The notes below the pieces were generated by a model. It worked only from the letters and a program-made list of their open reading frames with translations, was not told where the DNA came from and did no database searches. A DNA stretch of 64,000 nucleotides from Syntrophobacteraceae bacterium (GTDB lineage: Bacteria > Desulfobacterota > Syntrophobacteria > Syntrophobacterales > Syntrophobacteraceae). The position numbers and the translations under genes are program-made. Shown here in pieces: positions 17,716 to 26,721 of the stretch. Positions within the stretch are counted from its first letter, which is position 1. Every line of letters begins with the position of its first letter. The stretch lies in NCBI GenBank assembly GCA_013314815.1, contig JABUEY010000004.1:1-64000 (forward strand), given 5' to 3'.

Positions 17716-18504
17716 CTATTCGAGTATTCTTACGATAAATCCAGGTCTTACAGAGTAATCCCGGTCAACGATGGCAAGCCCGTCTTTTTGTGACACCCTC
17801 AAAACCTGGACGGTGGTCACGGGCGTGCCCCTGTCATCCAGCAGAGACACTCGGCTTCCCGGCTCCAGCCCGTGATCTTTGCCGAATCCGAAGCAGATTT
17901 CATGGCCCTCGTCGACGATTCTCACCAGGTATACTTCCGCCATGCCCTTACCGGCCATAGCCGTTTCCCGCTTATGGGACACCATGAATACCATGAGCAG
18001 TGTACTCAATGTAAGCAGAAACGAAGCCGCTGATGTCCGCCAGGGCGAGACATTTACAAATCGCTGGAGCACCGACATGGAATCCTTCCGAAGGGCAGCC
18101 GGGTCCTCATAGACTTTGACCAGAAATGCAGCAAAGGGCTTTTGAGCTTCGTTCTTCCCGGAAATGACGACAATGGCATAATCACCCGGCCTGATCGTCG
18201 GATCGACGGATAATTCACCGCGCCACATTTGCCCACCCAGCCAGAACCCGGTGTGAACAGCGTCGAATCTCAGGATGATCTGTTCAGAATTACTGATATA
18301 GCCGAGATCCGCAACGTCCCTTGGTTCATTGTCCAGGGGGCCGTTCACCATGACCGAATCCCCGCCGAGCAGTTGAAGGACGTTCGTCGCCTGCCTGAAC
18401 CGTGACTGCAGGCCGTCGATCGTCGCGATGACAAAGAGAATGCAGAAGGCTGCGCAGGCCTTGCCGAGCAGACTCCGAATGCTGTTGAGCCGTTCGATGC
18501 TCAT
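17716..18504 (-). CDS. Unknown two-helix membrane protein with periplasmic domain
   Basis: I take the ATG at 18504, which overlaps the stop of the 69-residue gene upstream (ATGA), giving 262 residues; a longer frame to 18789 only runs through that gene. One helix lies near residue 10-28. A periplasmic domain follows to about 150, a second helix lies near 158-176 (LLTLSTLLMVFMVS), and a cytoplasmic beta-rich tail contains GLEPGSRVSLLDDRGTPV and a final YSVRPGFIVR. The tail resembles the SH3-like C-terminus of FlgT-type proteins. No function can be assigned. It sits between a TauE operon and a kinase-receiver pair. Confidence 0.82.
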   Translation of the reverse strand: MSIERLNSIRSLLGKACAAFCILFVIATIDGLQSRFRQATNVLQLLGGDSVMVNGPLDNEPRDVADLGYISNSEQIILRFDAVHTGFWLGGQMWRGELSVDPTIRPGDYAIVVISGKNEAQKPFAAFLVKVYEDPAALRKDSMSVLQRFVNVSPWRTSAASFLLTLSTLLMVFMVSHKRETAMAGKGMAEVYLVRIVDEGHEICFGFGKDHGLEPGSRVSLLDDRGTPVTTVQVLRVSQKDGLAIVDRDYSVRPGFIVRILE

Positions 18505-18710
18505 GTCTCGGATGGGTGTTCCTCCGATCGGTATCTTCTGACCAGAAACCTGGCCAGAAGAAGCGTTGGAATCAGCATTCCGAAGAAGTACTTGAAAAAC
18601 ACCAGAGTGAATTCCTCGGGGTGCCGGTTTGCCACGTAAATGCTCACGAACAGCTCGGCCAGCACCAGGATATCCACGAAGGCTATAACCACCTTTTGTC
18701 GAGAATTCAT
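18501..18710 (-). CDS. 69-residue two-helix membrane protein
   Basis: A small hydrophobic protein (helices about 7-25 and 34-54) with a basic, charged tail (RFLVRRYRSEEHPS). It overlaps the next gene by the ATGA arrangement, so the two proteins are made together. The ribosome site is weak. I do not recognise the family. Confidence 0.75.
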   Translation of the reverse strand: MNSRQKVVIAFVDILVLAELFVSIYVANRHPEEFTLVFFKYFFGMLIPTLLLARFLVRRYRSEEHPSET

Positions 18711-18850
18711 GAGTTGCCCGTTCGCCTTCCCATGATAGATTCGGCGGCATGCAAAGTGATCGGGGAATGGCGCCTGGTCGCAGAATCACCCGTGAGTAGG
18801 GGAGGCTTTCGAATGCCTCCTCGCACCTGCGCCTCCGGATTGATTAGGGA

Positions 18851-18906
18851 AACTAAAACAAGAGAATCGCTTCCGAAGCCGTCAGTCGCCCCCGGAAGCG
18901 ATCCTC
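18851..18906 (-). terminator. Intrinsic terminator after the second TauE operon
   Basis: On the minus strand a hairpin with a perfect 10-bp core (ATCGCTTCCG with CGGAAGCGAT, extended by GAG/CTC) is followed by TTGTTTTAGTTT. It begins about 36 nt after the stop of the lipoprotein gene and separates that operon from the next minus-strand genes. Confidence 0.8.
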
Positions 18907-18941
18907 TCTCACGCTGTTTGAATTCAGCTTAGCCGATTTGC

Positions 18942-19553
18942 CTACTTCTTGTAAATATCCGTCTTGCTGACATTCATAAACCTCTCGGCCTTGCCTTCCT
19001 TCTTGTAATAGATGCGCACCACGTCTCCCGCCTCCCAGGTGTGATCGGGCAGCGAAAAGTACTCCTCGGGCAGAGAAAATGTCACCAGCATTTTCTGTGT
19101 GGCAGAGTAAATGCTGATCGTCTTCTTCTCACGATCGACCACCGGGAACCTTACGGGCCTTCCCTCCGACCGGTCGAAAACCGCCGGGTCGGACGCACTC
19201 ACATTCTCACGCTGATCGATCAGGGTGTACTCGATGGTCCTGAAGTTCTTCGCGGCATCGTCGTAAATGACGATCTGCCTGTTCTTCGTGTCCAGCTTCA
19301 GCCGGCCTCCCGCGGTAGGTTCGGGACCTGTTTCCGATGCCTTGTCCGGAAGCTCGTATGTGAGGGGCGGCAGATGATCATACTGCGGATTCTTCGGATC
19401 CGAGGCTGAATCCCTGATGATCGTGACCTGCCTCTTGTCCCTGTCATATTTGACCACCCTGCCCTGGTCCACCGTGCCGAGTTCGCAGCCCGCGGCACAC
19501 ATCAAAGCAAATCCCATCAGCGTTGCAAATAATCCGATTCGTTTTCCCGCCAT
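18942..19553 (-). CDS. Predicted lipoprotein, last gene of the second TauE operon
   Basis: The 203 residues begin with a lipoprotein signal (lipobox MCAAGC, lipid Cys near residue 23). The mature part is beta-rich with three similar segments containing KYDRDKRQVTIIRD, KLDTKNRQIVIYDD and VVDREKKTISIYS, so it looks like repeated small beta-barrels or a propeller-like array. I start at the ATG 19553 behind GAGG; a TTG three codons earlier is possible. It lies 36 nt behind the permease and just ahead of a strong terminator, so it probably serves the same exporter in the periplasm. Binding function unknown. Confidence 0.85.
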   Translation of the reverse strand: MAGKRIGLFATLMGFALMCAAGCELGTVDQGRVVKYDRDKRQVTIIRDSASDPKNPQYDHLPPLTYELPDKASETGPEPTAGGRLKLDTKNRQIVIYDDAAKNFRTIEYTLIDQRENVSASDPAVFDRSEGRPVRFPVVDREKKTISIYSATQKMLVTFSLPEEYFSLPDHTWEAGDVVRIYYKKEGKAERFMNVSKTDIYKK

Positions 19554-19589
19554 ATTCTTCAACCTCGTCTTGTCCGGTTTGTAACGGAA

Positions 19590-20669
19590 TCAGACCTGCG
19601 ATCCAGTCTGTTTCGCCATCGATGCCTTCTTTGCCGCAACTTCCTGCTTGGCTCCTTCGACCATCTTCACCGTGATATAGAAGGAAAGCGCAGCCACGAT
19701 GCCGAGGACCACCACCGTGGACGCACCATCGAAGAAGGTCCTGTAGGCTGGATAGTACATGGGAACCATCTTCAGGACGATGGATACCGCGCAGCCGATG
19801 ACGGCGATTCCGAAAGCAATGCGGATTCCGTATCCTTTGATGTACTTGGTGGCCACCGTGCCGATCTGGGCGCCGATGGATGCCCCCACCAGCATGATGA
19901 TGGCGGCGACCAGCTCGGTCCTGCCCTTGTAGGTGTAGGTCGCAGCTCCATACAGGCCGGAGATCATCACCTCGAACAGGTCCGTACCGACGGCTACGTG
20001 AGTCGGGCAGCCGATGATGTAGATCAACGCGGGCATACGAATCAATCCGCCGCCTATGCCGAGGATGCCGGCGAGCCAGCCGGTGAGGAAGCTCACGATG
20101 ATGGGGAGCCAGGCGGAACAGTAGATCCCGGCGACCTTCAGATGAATCATGGGGGGGATTTTGATCTTGTGGAAGGTCTTGTGCCATTCGATGCCTGTGG
20201 CCAGTTTGTCAACTTCCCTGCCCGCCTTGAGGGCTTCCTGCTGTTTCTGCCTTCTCTTGGCCACGTCGTGGAAAACCATCCAGGCAATAAAAGCGAGAAG
20301 GATCAGGTAAAGAAAGCGCACGGTCTTTTCGACGGCGCCAAGGCGTTCGAGCCACATGATCATCTGGGCTCCCACCTCGAACCCTACCACGGTTCCGATG
20401 AGCATGATCATGCCGAGCTTGTAGTCTACATTTCCAAACTTGCCGTGGCGCATGGTGGAGATGAGGGATTTTCCCGCCATGTGCGCAATGTCGGTCCCGA
20501 TGGCGAACGCCATGGGAAAACCCAGGATGTTCAGGCCCGGAGTCACCATCCAGGCTCCGCCCATACCGAAGAAACCACCAATGATGCCTACACCGATTCC
20601 GAGAATGATCAGGCCGGGCCAGAAGATCTTAACACCGGCGATGGGCATGAGTATATAAAGCCAATCCAT
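19590..20669 (-). CDS. TauE/SafE-family anion permease
   Basis: This 359-residue multi-spanning protein shows both family repeats: GIIGGFFGMGGAWMVTPGL in the first half and GWLAGILGIGGGLIRMPAL in the second, followed by DIAHMAGKS and PTHVAVGTD. A long cytoplasmic loop (about 135-180, basic) separates the halves. GGAGG stands 9 nt before the ATG. The gene is second in an operon: small membrane protein, permease, lipoprotein. It is clearly homologous to the permease at 9046-10113. Substrate probably sulfite or another small sulfur or organic anion, by family. Confidence 0.93.
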   Translation of the reverse strand: MDWLYILMPIAGVKIFWPGLIILGIGVGIIGGFFGMGGAWMVTPGLNILGFPMAFAIGTDIAHMAGKSLISTMRHGKFGNVDYKLGMIMLIGTVVGFEVGAQMIMWLERLGAVEKTVRFLYLILLAFIAWMVFHDVAKRRQKQQEALKAGREVDKLATGIEWHKTFHKIKIPPMIHLKVAGIYCSAWLPIIVSFLTGWLAGILGIGGGLIRMPALIYIIGCPTHVAVGTDLFEVMISGLYGAATYTYKGRTELVAAIIMLVGASIGAQIGTVATKYIKGYGIRIAFGIAVIGCAVSIVLKMVPMYYPAYRTFFDGASTVVVLGIVAALSFYITVKMVEGAKQEVAAKKASMAKQTGSQV

Positions 20670-20724
20670 ATAATTTACCTCCTGATTTCACCTGATTCCA
20701 AAGGATTGACAAGGTACCGGGGCA

Positions 20725-21024
20725 TCAGTGTTCCGCCAAGTCCCTGGATTTGAGATCGATGCCGATGTGGGTCATGATGATGTCGGCCAGGACTCCAAAG
20801 ATCACACCGATGATCGGTATGAGGGCAACCGTCACCAGCGCGAAGTAAAGGTGACTCTCGTTGTAAAGCTCAGCCCACCACCACATGATTCCGGACAGGT
20901 TCCTCGTATCCGCCACGATAACGATAGGCGCCACGTCACCGCCGCCTGCCGCAAAAACCCCATCCGGCAAAGACAGGAATATCATCGCTGCAATGCCTGC
21001 TATTCTTGCCCATAACTTTGTCAT
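20725..21024 (-). CDS. Small exported membrane protein preceding a TauE permease
   Basis: I take the ATG at 21024, which follows AGGGAGGGAA; the longer frame to 21345 runs through the leader. The 99 residues have a signal-like helix (to GVFA, about residue 23), a short periplasmic part (GGGDVAPIVIVADTRNLSG) and a second helix (YFALVTVALIPIIGVIFGVLAD), then a short charged tail. Similar small proteins go with TauE permeases in sulfate reducers, from memory. It is the first gene after the sigma-54-like element at 21303-21317. Confidence 0.82.
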   Translation of the reverse strand: MTKLWARIAGIAAMIFLSLPDGVFAAGGGDVAPIVIVADTRNLSGIMWWWAELYNESHLYFALVTVALIPIIGVIFGVLADIIMTHIGIDLKSRDLAEH

Positions 21025-21302
21025 TCCAAATTCCCTCCCTTTCTTGAAATCTCTCAAGTCGACCAGGGCCCCAGAACGGTCCTCGAATCGAACAATCGGG
21101 CCGGAACTCCCCGAGAACCCCCTGAAGAATGTTCGCAGCCTGAAAGGAAACAGGCCCTCAACCCCACAGCTTCTCCCCCTTGAACCATCACCCCCCTTGT
21201 TTAAAATTTCTTCCCGCAATCCGTATTCCTGGAAGGCGCCTCCAACGCCCGCTCTGTCCATGACCCACCGGTAAATCCCGTTTCCTGGGCAGTCTGTTTC
21301 AA

Positions 21303-21317
21303 GCAATTTGTATGCCA
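21303..21317 (-). promoter_or_regulatory. Sigma-54-like (-24/-12) promoter of the second TauE operon
   Basis: On the minus strand: TGGCAT, five bases (ACAAA), TTGC. Spacing is exact and only the last base of the -24 hexamer departs from TGGCAC. It would start transcription near 21291, leaving a leader of about 267 nt before the ATG at 21024. Confidence 0.65.
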
Positions 21318-21522
21318 TGACATGCTGAAACGCTCCACTGTGCACTTCCCCTTTGTTTCTTTCCTTTCCACATCCCTTTTCCCCACTGCGAACGCATCAA
21401 ACTGAAACCTGCAGGTGACAGACATGGTCCCGATTCGAATACAGGTAAGCTCTTGGAGCGGTACTCACACCACGACTGCCCGGAGCACCGTGCGATTTGT
21501 CAGGCAGCCGGCCGATAAGCTC

Positions 21523-21740
21523 GGTTCTTCCGCCAGACTTGCATGAGCCGGGGGCTCACAACCAACTGTGATGACTGGCCGAACCTGGATTCAACTCCGG
21601 TTGAGTAAACAAATCCAAGCCAGGAGGATAACCATGGCCCGAAAAATGATGCCATTGATCCTCTGGGTGTAAAGCATCGGGTGCGTGAAAAACGTCGGTT
21701 GCGTGAAAAGCACGGGAGGTAATCGTTTGCCGGATGAGCC
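21523..21740. repeat. Dispersed inverted-end intergenic repeat
   Basis: The ends are GGTTCTTCCGCCAGAC (21523-21538) and GTTTGCCGGATGAGCC (21725-21740), inverted with three mismatches. It shares GGGCTCACAACC with the copy near 14515, and (minus strand) AGGATCAATGGCATC and CGTGCTTTTCACGCA with the copy at 58270. About 218 bp, non-coding. Confidence 0.65.
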
Positions 21741-21877
21741 AAGAGCTGCGCCCGGCGGTCTCTGAACAGCGCCGTTACCGCGATCGAGGGGGGTGGTCGT
21801 GATTCCCCCCCAAATCCATATGCCATGGGTGTTCCCGGCCCACCAATCTTGCATGGGCGGCGTCGCCGCGGTGCCGT

Positions 21878-22246
21878 TTAGAACTCATCCATCTTTTTTC
21901 TGAACAGGTCCACCTTGATCGGCTTGATAATGAATCCGTGAGCTCCCTGGGCAAGCGCCAGGTTGATCTGGTCCTTTTGATGCAGGTAGGCGTCCACCAC
22001 TACGATGACACCGGGGTAAAGCCTTCGGATCTTTCTGAGCAGTCCGTAGTCACTCGATTTGACCGCATTGATGTCCACCAGCAGAACATCGATGGCGACA
22101 TCTCGCAAAAGATCCATCAGTTCGCGCTCCGTTGCCGCCAGATAACATTTGCATTCTTTGTGGGTTTCCAGCGCCCTGGCAAAAAGTTCCGCGATATCCC
22201 TTTCCGGATCGAGGATCAGAATGTTCTTTCGTTTCCTGTCTTTCAT
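21878..22246 (-). CDS. Divergent stand-alone receiver protein
   Basis: The ATG at 22246 follows AGGGGG, giving 122 residues; longer frames lack a site. The fold is that of a receiver (ILILDPERD, LLVDINAV with D58, FIIKP). The first acidic pair is reduced to one Asp (D13 followed by Pro) and the conserved Thr/Ser position reads VVVVDAYLH. Magnesium binding and phosphorylation may be weakened or lost. It lies 160 nt behind the PAS kinase gene on the same strand. Confidence 0.82.
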   Translation of the reverse strand: MKDRKRKNILILDPERDIAELFARALETHKECKCYLAATERELMDLLRDVAIDVLLVDINAVKSSDYGLLRKIRRLYPGVIVVVDAYLHQKDQINLALAQGAHGFIIKPIKVDLFRKKMDEF

Positions 22247-22406
22247 GCCCCCTACTTTTTGTGCAGCAGCTATCCGGTTACGGTTCCAGGCGTGACCAGC
22301 ACAATGCCGGAAGCCTGATTCGGACCGCAGCGAATCTGTATGAAGCTGTCGATCAGGGGAAAAGGCGAACATTCGGGCGGCTTGATCCGCCCCATGTCAT
22401 CAGGCT

Positions 22407-24683
22407 TTATACAAGTATTGTGCCAGGTTCAGACTGTGCCGGATGAGGGGGGGAGTCGACGGGCGGTTCGTCCGCCGCAAGAAGAACGATGGTGAACGTG
22501 GTGCCGGAGCGGCCCGGTCTGTCTTCTTCCGTGTAACTTTCGCATTCGATGGTTCCGCCATACTTGGATATGATTCCGTAGCTTACTGAAAGTCCCAGAC
22601 CGGTGCCGTCGCCAACCTTCTTGGTGGTGAAAAAAGGATCGAAAATCTTCTGCGCAAATTCTTTCCTAATGCCGCATCCTGTATCCGAAACCTGCAGCTC
22701 CACCGTATTTTCGGTCTTTCCCGGCCGTGTTGCGACGGTGAGCACTCCCTGACCGTCCATGGCATGTATGGCGTTGCTCACCAGGTTCAGAACCACCTGT
22801 TGGATGCCTCTTGAATCGGCCCTGACCATGGGCAGGTTTTCGTCGAGGGAGGATTCGAGGGCAATGTGGTTCATATTCAACGTATGTCCGACAACGGACA
22901 GAATGGCTTCGACATTGGAGTTCAGGTCACTGATCTCGTCGCTCTCCTCGCTCACCCTCGCAAAACTCAGAAGTCTCTCGACAATGCTCTTGCAATGCAG
23001 ACCATGGCGCTCAATGGTCTTGAGGTCATTATACACCATGGTTCCGGGCTCCACTCTTTCGAGCAGCAAATCGCAAAAGCCCAGCATGATTCCCAGGGGA
23101 TTGTTGATTTCGTGAGCCACGCCGGCGGCGAGCGTCCCCAGGGAGGCCAGCTTCTCGGTATTGATCAGCTGCCGCTCCAGGCTCTTGCGCTCGGTGATGT
23201 CCCTGGCGATTCCCAGCACGTGGACGTCTTGGGAGCCGTCCCCCCTGACGGGGATGTACTGTATGTTGAACCAGAGATCCTTCTCCTGCACTCTGAGCAG
23301 CGTTTCGATCCGCTGGCGCTTTCCGGACTCCAGTATTTCCCGGATGAGGGAGATCTGTTTGTCGGCCTGTTCCCGCGGAAGGAATCGGTACAGGCTCTGA
23401 CCGGGGATTTCGTCCCTGTTCACTCCAAAAAGCTCGGCCATATAACGATTGGCCGTCTTGATCAGCCCGCCGCCGTCAAGGGTAAATATCGGGTCTTCAG
23501 CACTCTCCACCAAGGAACGGTACTTGGCCTCGGACCTTTCAAGTTCGCCGGCGTAGCGTCGAATATCGTTGGTCTTGACCTCGACCTCGTGTTCGAGAAT
23601 GGTCGACCATCGCAGTTCGTACAACACCACGGTAATGCTTCCGAGAAAGATTACGAAGATAATGAGCGCCTGCAGGATGAACTGGCGTCCATAAACCGAA
23701 TAGATGATCCCCTCGACCTCGTCCGCAGGCGCGGTCACGGCCACCGCCCAGGTGTAGTCCATGTACGGGCCCTTGATGCGAACGGGAGCAAAAGCGACAA
23801 GCTTTTCCATGGGTTCGACCAGATCACGGTGCCAGCCCGAGGTATATGCGCCCATACCCTCCTTGCCTTCCAGCATTTCCTCGCGCTGGATGCGGTTGAT
23901 CCGGCTGAAGGATATCGCCGGGTTCCTGTTGCTGCGGACTTCGAAAGCATTCTCGCCGATGAACGAGCTCTCGGGATGATACAGAAAATTCCCCGATGAA
24001 TCGAGCACCCACGCATATCCGCTTTTCCCGGACCTGATGCGCGGAACGATATCGTGCAGAAGCCGGCTCACATCCAGCGTTGCCCTCAGGTAGCCGGCAA
24101 AACGGCGGGAGGCTCGAGGGTACCTGCTGCTCGTGGAATCCTCGTAGGTGGGTGTAATCAGGTCGATGACAAAAAGACGCTTTTCCTGGGAAGGGTCCCT
24201 GGGATGGACTCGCGTGCCCATGGTTTTCCCACGATTTCCCAAGTCCGACGCCCATGAAAGGAAGGCTCCAGCCTCCTGGTGTATCAACCCGAAATGCCTC
24301 ATGCCGATCCCCTGGTCATTGGCCGTGAAAAGGGTGTTTCCGTCCCGGTCCACCCGTCGGATCTCAACGATGTTGTCCCTGTAGAGAACAGGCAGCGTGG
24401 ACATGAGAAGGATTTCGTAGGAATCGGGATCGCAGTACTGGATGGCCGGCAGCGAATTCAGGAGTACAAGGTCGGAAATGGCATTCTGGATACCCGCTTC
24501 AATCTTCTGGGCCGTTATTCTGGCCAGTACGAGCTGCTGTTCGTTGAATTGATAACGCACCACGTCGAGCATGTGCCGAGCCGTGGAAATGGCAAAATAG
24601 GAGGCCCCTGCGACCAGTATGAGTGTAATGATCCCCAGGATGCGCAAGATCTTGGGCCGACCGATTCTCTCTTTCGTTTCCAT
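22407..24683 (-). CDS. Sensor histidine kinase with Cache and PAS domains
   Basis: The 758 residues comprise membrane helix 1 (about 14-33), a periplasmic double-Cache-type sensor (about 40-315), helix 2 (LQALIIFVIFLGSITVVLY), a PAS domain (about 390-500, SAEDPIFTLDGGGLIKTANR), HisKA with [10 protein letters not shown] (H524) and HATPase (NLVSNAIHAM, DTGCGI, GTGLGLSV). It is divergent from the sigma-54 activator gene at 24895, with about 210 nt between, a usual layout for a cognate pair. A divergent receiver gene follows it. PAS may sense redox state or a small ligand; no cofactor residue is obvious. Confidence 0.94.
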   Translation of the reverse strand: METKERIGRPKILRILGIITLILVAGASYFAISTARHMLDVVRYQFNEQQLVLARITAQKIEAGIQNAISDLVLLNSLPAIQYCDPDSYEILLMSTLPVLYRDNIVEIRRVDRDGNTLFTANDQGIGMRHFGLIHQEAGAFLSWASDLGNRGKTMGTRVHPRDPSQEKRLFVIDLITPTYEDSTSSRYPRASRRFAGYLRATLDVSRLLHDIVPRIRSGKSGYAWVLDSSGNFLYHPESSFIGENAFEVRSNRNPAISFSRINRIQREEMLEGKEGMGAYTSGWHRDLVEPMEKLVAFAPVRIKGPYMDYTWAVAVTAPADEVEGIIYSVYGRQFILQALIIFVIFLGSITVVLYELRWSTILEHEVEVKTNDIRRYAGELERSEAKYRSLVESAEDPIFTLDGGGLIKTANRYMAELFGVNRDEIPGQSLYRFLPREQADKQISLIREILESGKRQRIETLLRVQEKDLWFNIQYIPVRGDGSQDVHVLGIARDITERKSLERQLINTEKLASLGTLAAGVAHEINNPLGIMLGFCDLLLERVEPGTMVYNDLKTIERHGLHCKSIVERLLSFARVSEESDEISDLNSNVEAILSVVGHTLNMNHIALESSLDENLPMVRADSRGIQQVVLNLVSNAIHAMDGQGVLTVATRPGKTENTVELQVSDTGCGIRKEFAQKIFDPFFTTKKVGDGTGLGLSVSYGIISKYGGTIECESYTEEDRPGRSGTTFTIVLLAADEPPVDSPPHPAQSEPGTILV

Positions 24684-24894
24684 ACGTTCCGCCTGGGTTC
24701 AGGTAGGCTTTCCCATCCTCCGGCCGGGATCCCGGCCCGGCGTGTGGAGCATTTCGTCCGCAAGATCAATCAACACGTGTATCCGACCTCTACGCCCGCG
24801 CCCTTCTGAAACTTTTTGTTGACATTTTCATTGACATGCATGGCAAAGTCCGCTCTAAATGAATAAACTATCATATCACATCGAGGGGGAGAAG

Positions 24895-26316
24895 ATGTCG
24901 GGCAGGATTCTCATTGTGGACGATGAAGAGGACATGCTCGCGTTGCTGCAGCGCATCCTCACGGAGAGGACTCCTCATCACGTCACGATAGCTCAGGATT
25001 CCATGAAGGTCTCTGAACTCCTGAGAGACCAGGCCTTCGACGTGGTCATCACCGATCTTAAAATGCCCGGATACGATGGGCTGCAGATTATGGACGCCGT
25101 CAAGCAGAAGGACGAAAACTCCGCGGTGATCATCATGACGGCGTTCGGCACCATCGAATCGGCCATCGAAGCGACGCGCAGGGGTGCCTTTGATTACGTG
25201 ACCAAGCCTTTCCGCAAGGAGAGGATTCTGCATGTTGTGGAGAAGGCCATGAAATGGCAGCAGCTGCAGAAAGAGAATTCGTATCTCAGGCAGAGACTCG
25301 AGGGGAAAACCCTTTTCCCTTCCCTGGTCGGCAACAGCAACGCCATGCAGATGCTTCACAGCCAGATCGACCGTGTGGCCAGAACCACCGCCACCGTGCT
25401 CATAACCGGGGAAAGCGGCACTGGAAAGGAACTGGTGGCCAGGGCGCTCCACACGCACAGCCTGAGAAAAAGCAAGGCTTTCATTCCCATCAACTGCAGC
25501 ACCATTCCCGAAACCATCATTGAAAGTGAACTGTTCGGGCATCTGCGAGGATCCTTCACCGGGGCCATGCGTGACAAGAGGGGTCTCGTGGAAGAAGCCG
25601 ACCACGGGACACTCTTCCTCGACGAAATCGGCGATCTCAGTATGGCCATGCAGGTCAAACTTCTGCGGCTGCTCCAGGAGGGGGAATACAAGGTTGTCGG
25701 GTCGAACTCCATCAAAAGGGTGGACATTCGTTTCATCGCTGCCACCAATCACCATCTGCCCGACAAGATCCGAAAGGGTGAATTCCGGGAAGATCTCTAC
25801 TACAGGCTCAACGTGATCAATCTCCACCTTCCGCCGCTCCGTGAAAGACTGGAGGACATCCCGATCCTGACCCACCATTTCCTCGAGAAGTACAACATAC
25901 TTCACAGCAAGAAAGTGACCAACATCACGAGGGAAGCCATGGATTTTCTCATGGCAAGGGCTTGGCCCGGGAACGTCCGGGAGCTCGAGAACGTGATCGA
26001 GCGGGGAGTTATCATGGCTTCCGGCAACGTTCTGGGCAAAGAGGACATCTACATATCCCAGCCGGGTGCGGCCCCCGGTCAACCGTTCACCGCTCTGCCC
26101 GACCCGGACATATTCTCCCTTCCGTTCAAGGAAGCCAAGGACAGGCTTATCGAGGAGTTTCAGAGCCGCTACATCAGCAAGGTCCTTGCCCGGCATGCGG
26201 GCAACGTATCCCAGGCCGCCAGGGAATCGGGCATGAAGAGGCAGTACCTGCACCGGCTGATGCGCGAGACGAACCTTGATTCGAAGTCGTTCAAGAAGCC
26301 GTTTCCTCCTGAGTAG
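24895..26316 (+). CDS. NtrC-family sigma-54-dependent response regulator
   Basis: Receiver (VDDEED; phospho-acceptor D54 in VITDLKMPG), AAA+ domain (GESGTGKE, then GSFTGA in the sigma-54 loop where most members have GAFTGA), and a Fis-type helix-turn-helix (GNVSQAARESGMKRQYLHRL). GSFTGA is a tolerated variant in known activators. The ATG at 24895 has AGGGGGAG close upstream; an ATG at 24859 would add 12 residues without a site. It faces away from the PAS kinase gene, its likely partner, and could drive the -24/-12 promoters in front of the TauE operons. Its 3' end overlaps the opposite receiver gene by 26 nt. Confidence 0.93.
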   Translation: MSGRILIVDDEEDMLALLQRILTERTPHHVTIAQDSMKVSELLRDQAFDVVITDLKMPGYDGLQIMDAVKQKDENSAVIIMTAFGTIESAIEATRRGAFDYVTKPFRKERILHVVEKAMKWQQLQKENSYLRQRLEGKTLFPSLVGNSNAMQMLHSQIDRVARTTATVLITGESGTGKELVARALHTHSLRKSKAFIPINCSTIPETIIESELFGHLRGSFTGAMRDKRGLVEEADHGTLFLDEIGDLSMAMQVKLLRLLQEGEYKVVGSNSIKRVDIRFIAATNHHLPDKIRKGEFREDLYYRLNVINLHLPPLRERLEDIPILTHHFLEKYNILHSKKVTNITREAMDFLMARAWPGNVRELENVIERGVIMASGNVLGKEDIYISQPGAAPGQPFTALPDPDIFSLPFKEAKDRLIEEFQSRYISKVLARHAGNVSQAARESGMKRQYLHRLMRETNLDSKSFKKPFPPE

Positions 26317-26719
26317 ACTCCTTTTTCCGAGCGCGGCTTTCCCTGTTCTTCTTTCGTTCGAACGCGGCTTCCACCTTGTCAGTCAGTTCCTCTATGGGGC
26401 AGGGTTTGAGAAGATATTCGAACCCGCCCAACCTCATGATCTCCACGGCCACATCCACGGACGCGTGACCCGTCAACATAATGACCTCCAGGTGGGGGAA
26501 CCTCCTCTTGATCTCGGCCAGTGCCTCGATCCCGTCCATTTCGGGCATTTTCACGTCGAGGAGTATCACGTCGTAGGAACCGGTATCGAGTTCGTCGAAG
26601 GCCTCCCGGGCGCTGCCCACGCTCGCGGCGTCGATCCCCTTGACCAGCAGCAGCTTGCGCAAAGTCGTTCTGAATCTTTCTTCATCGTCCACGATCAACA
26701 CTTTTGGTTTGGAGGACAT
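26291..26719 (-). CDS. Stand-alone receiver-domain response regulator
   Basis: A 142-residue receiver (VDDEE, D55 in LLDVKMPE, MLTGHAS, LLKPCP) with a short, very charged C-terminal tail (KKNRESRARKKEST). There is no output domain. It begins two bases after the kinase stop codon upstream (26722-27720) and is the last gene of a kinase-receiver-kinase-receiver operon. Confidence 0.92.
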   Translation of the reverse strand: MSSKPKVLIVDDEERFRTTLRKLLLVKGIDAASVGSAREAFDELDTGSYDVILLDVKMPEMDGIEALAEIKRRFPHLEVIMLTGHASVDVAVEIMRLGGFEYLLKPCPIEELTDKVEAAFERKKNRESRARKKESTQEETAS

Positions 26720-26721
26720 GT

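Larger units (their letters stand above)
21025..21877. other. Intergenic region with sigma-54-like promoter and dispersed repeat
   Basis: It lies between the start of the small TauE-operon gene (21024) and the stop of the receiver gene at 21878. It contains a leader of about 270 nt, the -24/-12-like site at 21303-21317 and a copy of the inverted-end repeat (21523-21740). The minus-strand frames across it lack ribosome sites. I see nothing else. Confidence 0.5.

Noticed and set aside
24871-26253. 460-codon open frame antisense to the sigma-54 activator
   Set aside because: It covers the receiver and AAA+ motifs of the opposite strand exactly and encodes a His/Gly-rich mix with no recognisable domain.
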